NCBI GenBank assembly: GCA_035610835.1
Contig: CM069447.1
Coordinates: 76,583,982 to 76,647,981, forward strand
Source of the DNA: Ophiura sarsii
Lineage: Eukaryota; Echinodermata; Ophiuroidea; Amphilepidida; Ophiuridae
Length of the DNA: 64,000 nt
Direction: 5' to 3'
Notes under the pieces: model-generated
What the model saw: only the letters and a program-made list of their open reading frames with translations
What the model was told of the DNA's origin: nothing
Databases searched by the model: none
Position numbers and translations under genes: made by a program
In this document: one piece after another, positions 47,779-59,200 of the stretch
Layout of the letters: each line of letters begins with the position of its first letter
Position numbering within the stretch: the first letter of the stretch is position 1

Positions 47779-48290
47779 AACAAAAAGATGAGCTATGTAA
47801 ACCTATCACAATGGATGAACTTGATAATAAGGCTGTGAATGACACCAGAAGTGGTAAAACGCCAAGGAAGATGGCATACCAACAGATGTACTAAAGACTG
47901 AATTGTTAGACCTATTTCAATGCTTGCTGGCAAGGCGCATGTCTCCCTCAGGACTTTAAAGACGCAATTATTGTTACCATTTACAAAAACAAGTTACAAA
48001 TGTGTCTGTGGAAATCAGAGAGGAATTTCCCTCCTGTCCATAACTGGCAAAATCATGGCAACAATAATCCACAACCGGCTTCAGATTATCGCAGAAGAGG
48101 TACTTCCTAAGAGGCAGTGTGGCTTAGCCTTTAGGGCTGATAGAGCAACCGATGACATGATTTTCACTTTGTTGCAACTTCAGAAGAAGGCGGTAGAACA
48201 GCAGCAACCATTGTACATTAGTATTTGTTGATTTCTCCAAAGCGTTTGATACGGTGTTCAAAGTATACGAATGTCCAGATAGACAATGAT
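47772..48290 (+). pseudogene. RTE-like retrotransposon, 3' continuation (RT domain start)
   Basis: Directly after ACTAACT the frame continues that of the 35070-36009 fragment, with one stop codon, into QKDELCKPITMDELD. Other frames follow with DGIPTDVLKTELLDL, PQDFKDAIIVTIYKN, NQRGISLLSITGKIMA, RQCGLAFRADRATDDMIF and VDFSKAFDTV, the successive fingers and palm motifs of the RT (the AFDTV block holds a catalytic Asp). Several frameshifts and the missing QGD/FADD core show it is dead. Recognisable sequence fades by about 48290. Confidence 0.85.
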
Positions 48291-48724
48291 CAAGTTGTTC
48301 CATGAGGACATGTTCGGAAAGATGTCCACTGGAGGAAATTCTAGTGAAGCTATAACAATCAATTACGGCTTACAGAAAACTTGTTAGACCAGCCCTTTTC
48401 TCTGTCGAGGCATTGATCAAGAGCATTGTTAACATTGTTGACATACCCAGCCAAATATGAACAGATTTCAGGCAGTGTGCAAATGATACTTACTTTAAGC
48501 TAATACTATATCGTCATACTTCATACCTATAAATCCAAAACTGTATAGTTTGAAAGACAAAGGTTCATACGTTGTATTGATCATCAGTATCATATACTCA
48601 CTCATGCATCCCATACCATTCAGTTTCATTATTTATTGACCGACCCTCGTACTAAAATATAGCCGCCAGAATCAAGTCCACAGCCAGTTTATATGAATAT
48701 AATCATGATCGCGGAAGAGACATA
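48291..48724. other. No recognised gene
   Basis: Possibly further decayed RT sequence (CCAGATAGACAATGATCAAG region), but no motif can be placed. Confidence 0.35.
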
Positions 48725-48949
48725 TACAGGGTGCATCAAACAAATTAGGACTATGTTTCATAACGGTATAATTCCTGTTATAATCATTGGACCATGACCG
48801 ATAAATATGAGATAAATCCGATTAAAACTAGCCATTTTTTCGTAAACCATGTCATTTACTGGTTTGTACAATGGGATATACATGTACAGACCATTAAATA
48901 CCATGGTTTACGTTTCAATACGTTACAATAATTATAAACATAGTAAATC

Positions 48950-49108
48950 TATCAGACCCCTCCTGACAGTCTTCAGGAAGTAGAGAATCGCATCAGGGAA
49001 GAGGTGATGGCACTACGTTGCAACCGAGGAATGGTTCGCAGAGCAATGGCACAAATGCTAGATAGAGCAAATAGCTGCATTCGACGTAATGATGGACGTG
49101 TCGAATGA
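48950..49108 (+). pseudogene. Transposase C-terminal fragment (mariner/IS630 type)
   Basis: The frame reads SLQEVENRIREEVMALR, then GMVRRAMAQMLDRANSCIRR, NDGRVE and a stop. This matches the C-terminal helix pattern of invertebrate mariner-type transposases (L..R I..E ... R....F..R...C....G.H.E). It is about 50 residues; a stop precedes it and no catalytic Asp/Glu remain. Confidence 0.6.
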
Positions 49109-49630
49109 CGGTTATGAGATATGCTTTCATACTGGAGCTTTCTCCTCAGAAAGAACACTGAGCAATATTTAACACGGATATGTTGTATCTGAAACATTAA
49201 TTGATGTCGCAGCTGTTTTGTCTTCAAAAGAGAGACTTCTCTACTTTTTTTTAGTTTGTCAAAAACATTATGTATGCAACAACATTGATGTGCAATCGAA
49301 CTATTAATATTAAATAATTATTGTTTGACACAATTACGGAGCATTGCTCTTAACTTTCTTAATGTGTAACTCAGTTAACCAGCCATCCACAGTGGGTTCG
49401 AGAACTGTTTAACAACATTTGTTTTTAATTTGCACAGAATATGCATGCGTCTGATTTGTGGATTATTTAGCCAGTATTGATTTGTGCCAGGATTAAATAG
49501 ATTACCAAACTAATCTTTGCTATTGACTGATATATTATTTGTATATGTTTATAACTATTGTAACGTATTGAAAAGTTAAGCATTTTATTTACTAGTTTGT
49601 ACATGTAGATCCCATTGAACAAACCAGTAA

Positions 49631-49936
49631 TACACCTATCAGTTGTAAGACGCACTATACGACCCCCGGGACCGAGGTGCGTCAACTTCTCATGTACCAT
49701 GACGCAGCCTGTGTCAAAAAACGACGGACCATTGCCATCCAAATACGCATCCTCAGTCAACTATCAGCCCATTCGCACCCATGTAAAGTGACGGACCTTT
49801 ACGCACCCTCCGTCATTTTTTTGACGGATCAAAGGCTGCCACTGACGTACCCTCCGTCAGGAATTATTGGTAAACGACGCACCCACGACGCACCTCTCCC
49901 GGGGGTCGTATAGTGCGTCTTACAACTGATAGGTGT
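49631..49936. mobile_element. 306-bp hairpin MITE nested in the mariner-like element
   Basis: The first and last 40 or so bases are exact inverted copies (TACACCTATCAGTTGTAAGA, CGCACTATACGACCCCCGGG), flanked by TAA on both sides (49628-49630 and 49937-49939). The interior has several GACGSACC-like words on both strands (for example CGACGGACC, GTGACGGACC, TGACGTACCCTCCGTCA), so it can fold into a branched hairpin. The TIRs look perfect, suggesting a young insertion. Confidence 0.85.
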
Positions 49937-50100
49937 ATAAATGACATGGTTTACGAACATTATGCTAGTTATCTTATTTTTCATCAGATTATTTACAGGA
50001 TTTTATACTAATTAATTGGGCTTTACATTGAGACTAAATTGGTATTAAAAGTATTACACCGTCGTAAAACAGAGTCCTATTTTGTTTGATGCACCATGTA

Positions 50101-50788
50101 TAAGGGGCCCAGCGTTAGCGTCGAGATTGGTAGCCACAACATGTGACTTCGTAATTAGATTTACTGTTTACAAATTTAAACGGAAGTATACGTTTAGGAA
50201 ATATGGCATTTTGAGCTCGAATTAGCTGTATACATGTAGTATTTACTCATTTTAGATATAAATGTTTGGTGTCAACAAAATGTTGGTTATCCGCCAGTTA
50301 ATCGGCAATGAAAAACTGGTTATCCGTCGGTACATGTGGTCATTTCGGATGACCAGATAACCGTTATTTCGACCACAGGTAAACCAAACACACGCAATTA
50401 ACAGTTTCCAAACGACTTGACAAATTCAGCTCGTAACGTCGATTTGTTGTTACTGATAGCGTGAGTCGCGCTTTCAGATAGGGTCGTACGTGATATGTAC
50501 AAGTTTATTATTTATATTTGGTATTTTGCATTATTTCTTTTTTTATTAATCACACATTGTCGTTTCAAAGTTCCAAAATAATTGAACAACTTTCTACAGT
50601 ATTATGTACATACTTGGGTACATGATACATGACCTCAGTTTGATGGTGACGATACATGACCTCAGTTTAATGGTGACAGTGCAACACCACATGGTGTTAG
50701 TGTTGGTACTAACTGGTGCTGTGACTATCCATTTTACTTTTTTCTTCTTCCAAAGATCATAAAATATTTTAAGATTATACGTGGCATT
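50101..50788. other. No recognised gene; contains a 27-bp tandem duplication
   Basis: GATACATGACCTCAGTTT plus GATGGTGAC type units lie at 50624-50650 and 50651-50677 with one mismatch. Otherwise unassignable. Confidence 0.5.
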
Positions 50789-51568
50789 TAAGGTGTGGGA
50801 TCTTTCAAGAGGAAGGGTCTGAGCGCCCACCTCGCTGTATTGTATTGCCATCAGTAAACGCCCATAAAACCCTTACAAATAACCTATTACTTGATGATGA
50901 CACTTAGAAATGACAGCCACCAGCCTAGCAAACCAAGGTGGTACCTCCGGATTCAGAGGGAAAAGGAACGGGCAACACCACCAATCCCAACTCTTGTCGT
51001 GTGATGACGCACCAAAGTGAACCGACGTAGAGGACTATGGGGAAAGAGTTAAGACAGGTCATACGATTTGACACATGGAATGTGAGAACTCTATCACAGC
51101 CTGGCACTCTCAGTCATTCAAGTATATGCACAGCCTTTGATGAAGATCTAGGATGTTTTTTACAACTAACTGTAGGAAACTCTCGATGGTATTCCAAAGA
51201 TATCATGATAACCAATGAATTCAACGCCAAAGTTTGAGAAGTTGTTCAAAGTGAAGACGAAACCATGGCAGTGGGCCTGCATGGCTTGGAAAGTAAACAT
51301 GAAAGAGGTAGTACACTCGTGTATTTCTGTGTAGCAAACAGACTTTCTATCACAAACACAACCACACCCGGTACGGAAGTGAACTTGGATATCTCCAAAC
51401 GGTCTCACAATAGCAGCAGGTGAAAGTCTTCTATAAAAAACACTCGATATTTGAGGTGTGGGATCCTTTCAAGAGGAAGGATCTGAGCGCCCACCTCGTT
51501 GTATGTATTTCCATCAGTAAACGCCCATAACATCCTTACAAATAACCTATTACTTGATGATGACACTT
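50789..51568. repeat. Direct repeats of about 118 bp flanking a retroelement scrap
   Basis: Segment 50789-50908 recurs at 51453-51568 at about 90% identity (shared words GGTGTGGGATC, TTTCAAGAGGAAGG, CTGAGCGCCCACCTCG, CCATCAGTAAACGCCCATAA, ATAACCTATTACTTGATGAT). The 544 bp between them holds the endonuclease start at 51037. They could be LTR-like, a duplicated LINE 5' region, or a segmental duplication. Confidence 0.7.
51037..51116 (+). pseudogene. N-terminal scrap of a LINE endonuclease
   Basis: ATG at 51037 opens a frame with IRFDTWNVRTLSQPGT. F.TWNVRTL is the first strand of AP-endonuclease-like domains of RTE-type ORF2, carrying the conserved Asn. Similarity ends after about 27 codons, so it is only the 5' start of an ORF2. 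Confidence 0.6.
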
Positions 51569-51809
51569 CTCTGTCATCTTAAGATTGATAATTGATTTTG
51601 AATAAAAGAGGAAGTTTCTTATTGTTCGAGCTATTTGTTAAGGTTATAGATCCAAGAGGCATTCCATCAGCCCTCTTGTCTTTATACGTTTCCCTGCAGT
51701 TACCCATCTCCACGTCCTAGAAGACTAAGATGTATACAAATGTAGCGCATGTCAGTCGCGTACCACCTGGATAGCCGAGCTTTGCAGCTAGTGCTAACAG
51801 ACGGAGCTC

Positions 51810-51832
51810 GGGGGGGGGGGGGGGGGGGGGGG
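51810..51832 (+). repeat. Poly-G run, 23 bases
   Basis: Preceded by GGAGCTC. Length uncertain for technical reasons. Confidence 0.95.
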
Positions 51833-51876
51833 ATCTGGCCAGTAGGCCTTGGACTATTGGAGTAGCTCTGGGTACT

Positions 51877-51905
51877 ACCATGGAAGTAACTGTTACTTCC
51901 ATGGT
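51877..51905. repeat. Perfect 14-bp inverted repeat
   Basis: ACCATGGAAGTAAC, one base, GTTACTTCCATGGT. It lies just before the 21-bp minisatellite. Confidence 0.85.
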
Positions 51906-51946
51906 TCTACTGATCATTGTCTTACCAGCTATGGTGTAAAATAGTC

Positions 51947-52055
51947 CCAACTATGGGTTAAATAGCTTCTCATCTATGGGTTAAATAGTTCCCCAACTAT
52001 GGGTTAAATTTTTACAAACTATGGGTTAAATAGTTCCCAACTATGGTTTAAATAG
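51947..52055 (+). repeat. Minisatellite, five units of 21-23 bp
   Basis: Units of the form (C)AACTATGGGTTAAATAGTTC, with point changes and small length differences in each. Not phased for a protein. Confidence 0.85.
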
Positions 52056-52179
52056 TGCACCAGGACCAAAGCTAATCAGTATAGCTTGCTCCTTGCTAGA
52101 CCGGGCCAAAATAATTCTGGCTCCAAATTCAATTACGAAAACCACAATGAATTAACAAAGTACTACAAACTCAAAGGTA

Positions 52180-54015
52180 GCTTGGCGGTTGTCAACAAAT
52201 CACTCTATGACGGGCCAGCGGGAAATCGGCACAACATCACGAACTGTTGGTCCTGAGAAGCGTCGTCTAATCTGCCTTCAAACTTCTTGTTGTATCTACA
52301 TACAACATGAGTGCCCTATACCAACTAGGGAAGGTACACCAACTAGTGCAGATACAGATATATACATCATTGGCATACAGGAACATCGCTTGATTAATTC
52401 CAACAACAGGTATGGTCTGATAACAAAAAAATGGGTCCTACAAATCAGCGTCAGGGAGGTGTTGGTATTTTAGTGTCAAAATACAGACACAGATGCCTAA
52501 ATTCTATAAACAACAGAATCATCACTGCCACATTCCATGGTAATCCCAAACTTACCATTACGTCCATTTATGCTCCAACTAAAAGTGCTACTCCTGATGA
52601 CAAAAATGAGTTCTACAACAACTTGGAAAACCATCTTGAGCAGGTGACTCGCAACATCCACTTGAGTTGGGGAGACTTTAATGCCCGAATTGGATTAAAC
52701 AGCAACTCATCACACCCTGAAGTTATTGGACGTAACTGTTTCTATGATATGACAAACAAAAATGGAGAGAGGCTTGTAAGTATGTGCGAAGAATATAAAC
52801 GCCGCCCAGCGCAGTCAAGATTCCCTCAACCCAGACGCCGTCTGTGGACATGGATGCACCCAGCAGGGTCTAAACATCAGCTCGACCACATCCTAATTAA
52901 CAGCAAGTGGACAAACCTATTTCTTAAGGAACTGTAGAGCATAAAACTCTGTGGAACGAGACTCAGAACACCGGATTGTCAGCATCAAGCTCGTGTGTAG
53001 CCTAAGATCTACCAAAGGGAAACCCTGCAAAAGACCGAGGTTTGACTTGGAAAAGCTGCAAAATGCTGACACAAAAGAGGTATTCCAGATTGAGCTGTCA
53101 AATAGATTCGAAATCCTCAAGTGCAACGACACATCCACACCAATAACAGAGAGATACGAACAGTTAGAGAAAGCAGTTTCAGAAGCAGCCGAAAAAGTTG
53201 TTGGAAAACTCAAACCTCATGGCATGCCAACCTGGGTTACGGACAAGACTATTCACCTAAAGTCTGAGAGGGACGCGGCCAAAAGACGTTACCTTGTCTC
53301 AAAGTCACGGCATTACAGAGACAGATGGAGGAAGCTCAACACCTGTTTGAATGAGTCTTACAAGGCAGATGAATCGTCCATGTCAATAAACAGATGGACG
53401 ATCGTCATGAAGTTGACCAGAAAGGTGACTATTCCACCACATGGAAAATCATCCATGATCTCTCTGGGAAAGATAGAAAGTCCAGCGTCAAGGTCAAGAA
53501 AGGAGATGGTACCACCCCCAAAGAATGACAAAGACCTACTTGCAGAATGGAGAAAGTTTTTCAGCTCACTGCTAAACAATGACAGCGGTCACATTCTATA
53601 TGATCTACCATCACCTGCTGCTCAAGACCTGCCCATCCACATTGATCCTCCCACACTTGAAGAAACACAGGAAGCCATTCATCAAATGAAGCCCAAGAGG
53701 CTGCAGGTCTTGGCTGTGAAATCACATCAGAAGCACTTCAAAATGGCGGTGACATATTGGTACAAATTGTCCATGGGTTCTGCATGGAAGTTTACACCAC
53801 CCTGAAACCACCCAACCAGTGGACCACCAGTGTTATTGTTCCTCTACCTAAGAAGGGGCCTCTCTCTTATGACTAACTATAGAGGAATATCTCTTCTGTC
53901 AATTGCAGCTAAAGTATACAACACGATCCTGCTCAACATAATTAGAGATCATGTCGACCCCATCGTCAGCAAATCGACATCCTGAGGAGAATTGTGGCCC
54001 TGATTGGTTACAATA
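52180..54015 (+). pseudogene. Degenerate non-LTR retrotransposon ORF2 (endonuclease, linker, RT start)
   Basis: The order is complete but the frame is broken. About 52345-52400: DIYIIGIQEHRL (endonuclease strand with catalytic Glu). 52440-52937: GGVGILVSK, RIITATFHGNPKLTITSIYAP, LSWGDFNARIG (catalytic D.N pair; the usual form is GGDFNA), GSKHQLDHILIN. 52951 on: SEHRIVSIKL (H of the SDH motif kept, Asp changed to Glu). 53000-53805: the linker with WVTDKTIHL and RRYLVSKS. 53810-53960: VIVPLPKKG, NYRGISLLSIAAKVYNTILL (RT fingers). A final out-of-frame QIDILRRI ends the match near 54015. Three or more frameshifts and at least one stop; QGD and FADD boxes are absent. The clade differs from the RTE-like copies at 33.4 and 35-48 kb. 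Confidence 0.85.
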
Positions 54016-54098
54016 GATATCGACCGACTACCTTAAATACACGGTCCTTTTAAAAACTACATGATCCGCACGTCACCTTGCACCGGGTACGCGAGTAA

Positions 54099-54267
54099 TA
54101 GTTAAACACGCATTAAACTACCCCCGTACCCATGTTTAAAGTTAAACACATTTCGGCGAGTTAGACGCGTGGTTAAGTGTAACAAATGTACGAGAATTGC
54201 GTTTAGTTAAACGCTGTGTCGAAAGTCAAAGTTAAACGGGTCTTTAGCTTAAAACCGTGTTTAACTA
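54099..54267. repeat. Small inverted-repeat segment rich in GTTAAAC
   Basis: TAGTTAAACACG (54099-54110) faces CGTGTTTAACTA (54256-54267). Between them GTTAAAC or GTTTAAC words recur about five more times. Could be a MITE of about 200 bp; no target duplication found. Confidence 0.45.
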
Positions 54268-54336
54268 CGTACGAGGATGCGGGCCAATTTATGTTTTAAT
54301 ATGTTTAGAGTTAAAAGCCCATTTATTACCTATATA

Positions 54337-55012
54337 AACTGCTCACAAAAAGTTGGGAAACTTTTTTTAATCAAGTATATTTTTACTATTTATTACCCTC
54401 TTGTATTATGTTGCATATCGATGGAAAGCTGAAGTGTTCTTCTTCAAGATGATACCAAATTTGTAATGATGGCATGTTGCTGGACTTGGCCACATTAATG
54501 AGAATGAGACAAAGTCACAAATCAAATGTGCCAAAATTAGCAATTTTGTGTTACTGGGTGAACAAACAAATTGACACTGTAATGAAAACAAGCAAGACAA
54601 CTTACTGATCTTAATCCACTTTATTGAGAAAAATTAACAAGTTGTAGGCCACCTGTTAACCCAGTCTTGTAAATACCCAAACAATGGTTTTCTAAAGAGA
54701 TGAGGGTTGGGGTGTGTGTGTTGTGCTCACTGGTGAAAATCTTTGTGTAAACCATTCATGGTTCTCAAGCATGACTGGTTTGATTATTGATCATTACCTA
54801 TCGACTGTTTAGAACAGATAATGGTAATGTTGGCACATTTGATTTGTCTCATTAATGTGGCCAAGTTCATTAACATGTAATCATTGCAAATGTGGTATAA
54901 TTTTAAAGCGGAACACCTCAGCTTTCCATTGATATATAACATATACAAAGAGGGTAATGAATAATAAAAATATACTTGATTAAAAAAAATTCCTAACTTT
55001 TTGTGAGCAGTT
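54337..55012. mobile_element. 676-bp mariner-type MITE with about 220-bp TIRs
   Basis: Ends AACTGCTCACAAAAAGTT and its inverse, flanked by TA (54335-54336, 55013-55014). Similarity of the two ends runs inward about 220 bp (TTAATCAAGTATATTTTTA, ATTACCCTCTT, ATGGAAAGCTGA, TTGGCCACATTAATGAGA). The interior is non-coding. Confidence 0.85.
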
Positions 55013-55014
55013 TA

Positions 55015-56224
55015 CATAGAGTTACTTTTTTAATGACTGTAAATCGTTTCATGTCAGAGGGAACAACGAGCAATTTCAATTATGGACTGAAAGAAATTGT
55101 TCAAGATATTATTATTTATTAATCAAATTGTATGAATTAATTAATTGAAAAGGAAAACTAGTTGAAAATGAATTTCATTTACAGTTCCATGCATGATACC
55201 CTAACCATTCAATTGCAACAAACAATATTGAATTTTATGCTGAAAGTGGCCCAACCTGATTTCTAGACGACATAGTAGACTGTTTATAATTATGAAACAA
55301 AAGCAGTTAAGAACCATATTCAGTAAGAATCAAGGCAATGTTGAAAAATGTGGCAGACTGAAAAATATGAATTTTCTTCATACCTTGTGCATGGATGGAC
55401 CTATGGTCAAAGTCAACAAATATGGAAAAAAATTGGTGTCACATGTATGTTACCATGGTAACGGGCAATTCCATTAATTTGATGATTTTTCTCATTTTTT
55501 GCTGTTTTAAATGCTAATTTTAGCTCAACTTGGATCCCACATTTGTAGCATACAAAATACTTTTTACAAATTCTTGTTTTTATATATGAAAGGGCAGTCC
55601 ACAGTCAAACTAATCCATATTTTTAAAAAAATCTTGGTATTTGCAATTGGACTATACCATGTTTCCAAATAGGGGTGTTTCGTCCCTTTTACAAACTATC
55701 AATTATTAGCCAAATCTAATCACCGTTAACCCTGAAAGTGGCACTTTTTTTCAAATATATTTTGCATGTAGAGAGTAACAATGTTGCTCAATTGAATTTC
55801 AATGAGAAAAGTGTGGGTAATCTTTAAACATGGCTGCAGTGTTTCCAGAAAGATAGGTATTTTTGAAAAATCTTAAAATGCCTATTATCGAAAAACGGAC
55901 AATTAAACAGTGAATTACATATATATATAAGCGTTGATTAGGAGATATATTGAAGATATTACTTGTTTTGTGAATGTTTGCAATAAAATTATATGAAATG
56001 TACTTGTTAAATTTGCCAGAGTTCTCTTTTTTACCTCAAATTAGCAGTATTGCAACATTATGCCATGTTAGTATTAACATATTAGTCCATGAGCCCGTAG
56101 GGTCGGTCAGTACCATGTCAAGGGAGTAAGGCTAATAATGATTTTTGCATTGGTATGGATCCATGAAACCAGAATATGATTGATAGCAAATTCAAAGCGG
56201 TAGCTTTCTGTGTGTTATCAGCAC
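55015..56224. other. No recognised gene
   Basis: AT-rich, with A/T runs. Nothing assignable on either strand. Confidence 0.4.
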
Positions 56225-59200
56225 ATTTTCAAAATGGCCGCCAAAATGCAAACAAAAAGCACACTAATAAACTTATGATGAATATTGGAAACTCTGTCGG
56301 ATGTAAATAACGCAGAACTGTATGTATTAGACCACTAGACACTCATATCCGGATATTTTGCTTTGTTAACACATCTAAATCCAAAATGGCCGCCAAAATG
56401 GCCGCCAAAAATGATAAAATTCCATATATTGGCATATATAAACCAACATGTATGATCAGAGTATAGTTTAACAATGGGATGTATGTGTTAGACCCTTAGA
56501 AACTCATATCTAGTATTTTTGCTTTGATAACATACTTTAAAACCAAAATGGCCGCCAAATGAATGGCCAAAAATGGTAAAAAGTGGTCAGAATTCCATGA
56601 AATAGCATAATATCAACCGAAATGTATGATGAAAAAATATTTTTAACGATGGGATGTATGTGTTAGACCACTAGTAACTCATATCCAGTATTCATGCTTT
56701 GTTAACATAGTTCAAAATCCAAAATGGCTGCCAAAGTGGCCCAAAAATGATTCCCGAAGTGGCTGCAAAAATTGTCAAATTCCATAAAATGGGATAATAT
56801 CAACCTAAATGTAAGATGTAATACAGTTTTAATGATGGGATGTATGTATTAGACCACTAGTAACTCATATCTAGTTTTTTTTGCTTTGTTAGCATACTTA
56901 AAAATCCAAAATGGCCACCAAATGGATCCCAAAATAACTGAACAAATTGTCGAAATTCCATAAAATGGTATAATATCAACCAAAATGTATGAAGAAAGTA
57001 TAGTTTTAACATCGGGATGTATTTATTAGACCACTCGTAACTCATATCCAGTATATTTGCATTGTAAATGTACATTAAATCCAAGATGGCCACCAAAACG
57101 GCCGCTGTAAATGTTAAAATAGTCTACACGAGTGAATGATGATCCACAATAGACATTGTAAGAGTGTATACCGTATTACATCACATTCACAAAATAGTAT
57201 GTTCTAAAACTGCTAAGCTTTTTCCTTTAGATATAAGGCTCATCTCTTTGACAATTTTGATTCTGTATCACTTTCCAAAATGGCTGCCAGAATGGTTTAG
57301 TGTATGTTAAATTACCTAAAACAATTGTTTAAATGACCATTTTATGTAATAGTAATACCCCCAAATATAATAAGACAGCATTTAACATATGTCTATGATC
57401 AAGTTTAGGGGCTGTAGATCTAGTTTGAGTATTTTAAAGTATCCAAGATGTCTGCAAAATGTTAAAATAACTGAAAAACAGTATTAGTTTTATTGCTAGT
57501 GTTACATTAGATATGACCAAAAGATTATATATATAGATTTTAATCCACCAAGTAAACGTATCTGTAGGTGACAAAGTATGATTAAATGGTATAGACTCCA
57601 TATTTTATTCTGGTCATATATATTATTATCAATTGGTGGCCACCCGTGGTAATTATTTTGGCCATTTGGAGATAATTTTAATGAAATGTTCATTATAATG
57701 CCCATCTTAATAACATGACATTGTCAAAATGGAGTCTATACAATTCAATCATCCTTGTCACATATACAAACACATTAACTGGATGGCTTAAAAGCTGTAG
57801 ATATAATAATGTGATCATATATAATATAATACTAACAATAACCTAACACTGATTTTCAGCTATTTTAACCTTTTACAGCCATCTTGGATATTTTAGAATA
57901 CTAAAACTAGATCTACAGCCCCTAGGCTTTATCATAGACATGTAGTGAATGCTGTCCCATTCAATTTGGGGGTATTGGTATTACATAGTACCGGACATTT
58001 ACAATACAAAACAATTGTTTGTTCATTTACAATACAAAACAATTGTTTGTTCATTTACAATACAAAGCAATTGTTTGTTCATTTACAATACAAAACAATT
58101 GTTTGTTCATTTACAATACAAAACAATTGTTTGTTCATTTACAATACAAAACAATTGTTTGTTCATTTACAATACAAAACAATTGTTTGTTCATTTACAA
58201 TACAAAACAATTGTTTGTTCATTTACAATACAAAACAATTGTTTGTTCATTTACAATACAAAACAATTGTTTGTTCATTTACAATACAAAACAATTGTTT
58301 TAGGTCATTCAACATCAACTGAACCATTCTGGCTGCCATTTTGGAAAGTGATTGGAATCAAAATTGTCACAGATGTGGGCCTTATTTCTGAAAAAAATAG
58401 CTTACCAGTTTAGAACATCTATTTGGTGGATTTGATGTAATATACACTCTCACATTATCTATTTCGGATTATCATACACTCATGTATATAGACTATTTTT
58501 ACATTTACAGCGGCCATTTTGGTGGCCATCTTGGATTTAAAGTATGTTATTACAATACAAATAATAGTGGATATGAGTTATTAGTGGTCTAATACATACA
58601 CCCCAATGTTAAAACTATACTTTCATCATACATTTTGGGGGATATTAGCCAATTTTATGGAATTCCAACAATTTGTTCAGTCATTTTGGGACCCATTTTG
58701 GGGCCATTTTGAATTTTTAAGTATGTTAACAAAGCAAAAATACTAGATATGAGTTAGTGGCGGTCTAATACATACATCCCATCATTAAAACTATATTTTC
58801 ATCATACATTTAGGTTGATATTATCCCATTTTATGGACTTTGAAAATTTTGGCAGCCACTTCGGGAACCACTTTGGGGGCCATTTTGGAAGCCATTTTGG
58901 ATTTTGTACTAAGTTAACAAAGCAAGAATACTGTATATGCGTTACTAGTAGTCCAATACATACATCCCATCATTAAAATTATATTTTCATCATGCATTAT
59001 GGTTGATATTATGCTATTTTATGGAATTTTGACAATTTTTGATCATTTTTGGCCATCAATTTGGCGGCCATTTTGGTTTTAAAGTATGTTAACAATGCAA
59101 AAATACGAGTTATGAGTTTCTAATAGTCTAACATATACATCCCATTGTTAGAACTATACTCTGATCATACGTGTTGGTTTATATATGCCAATATATGGAA

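Larger units (their letters stand above)
48727..50098 (+). mobile_element. 1,372-bp mariner-like element with TA target duplication
   Basis: Inverted ends of about 45 bp: CAGGGTGCATCAAACAAA at the left, and TTTGTTTGATGCACCATG at the right. TA flanks both sides (48725-48726, 50099-50100). It carries the C-terminus of an IS630/mariner-type transposase at 48950-49108, but the DDE core is missing. It is interrupted by a 306-bp hairpin element at 49631-49936, so the element proper is about 1,066 bp and internally deleted. Confidence 0.8.

Noticed and set aside
58001..58300. CRISPR-like array (28-bp repeats)
   Set aside because: Units abut with no spacers, and the DNA is eukaryotic. It is a minisatellite.
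57945..58413. Three overlapping long frames in the 28-bp repeat region
   Set aside because: Pure consequence of a 28-bp repeat without stops; no protein expected.
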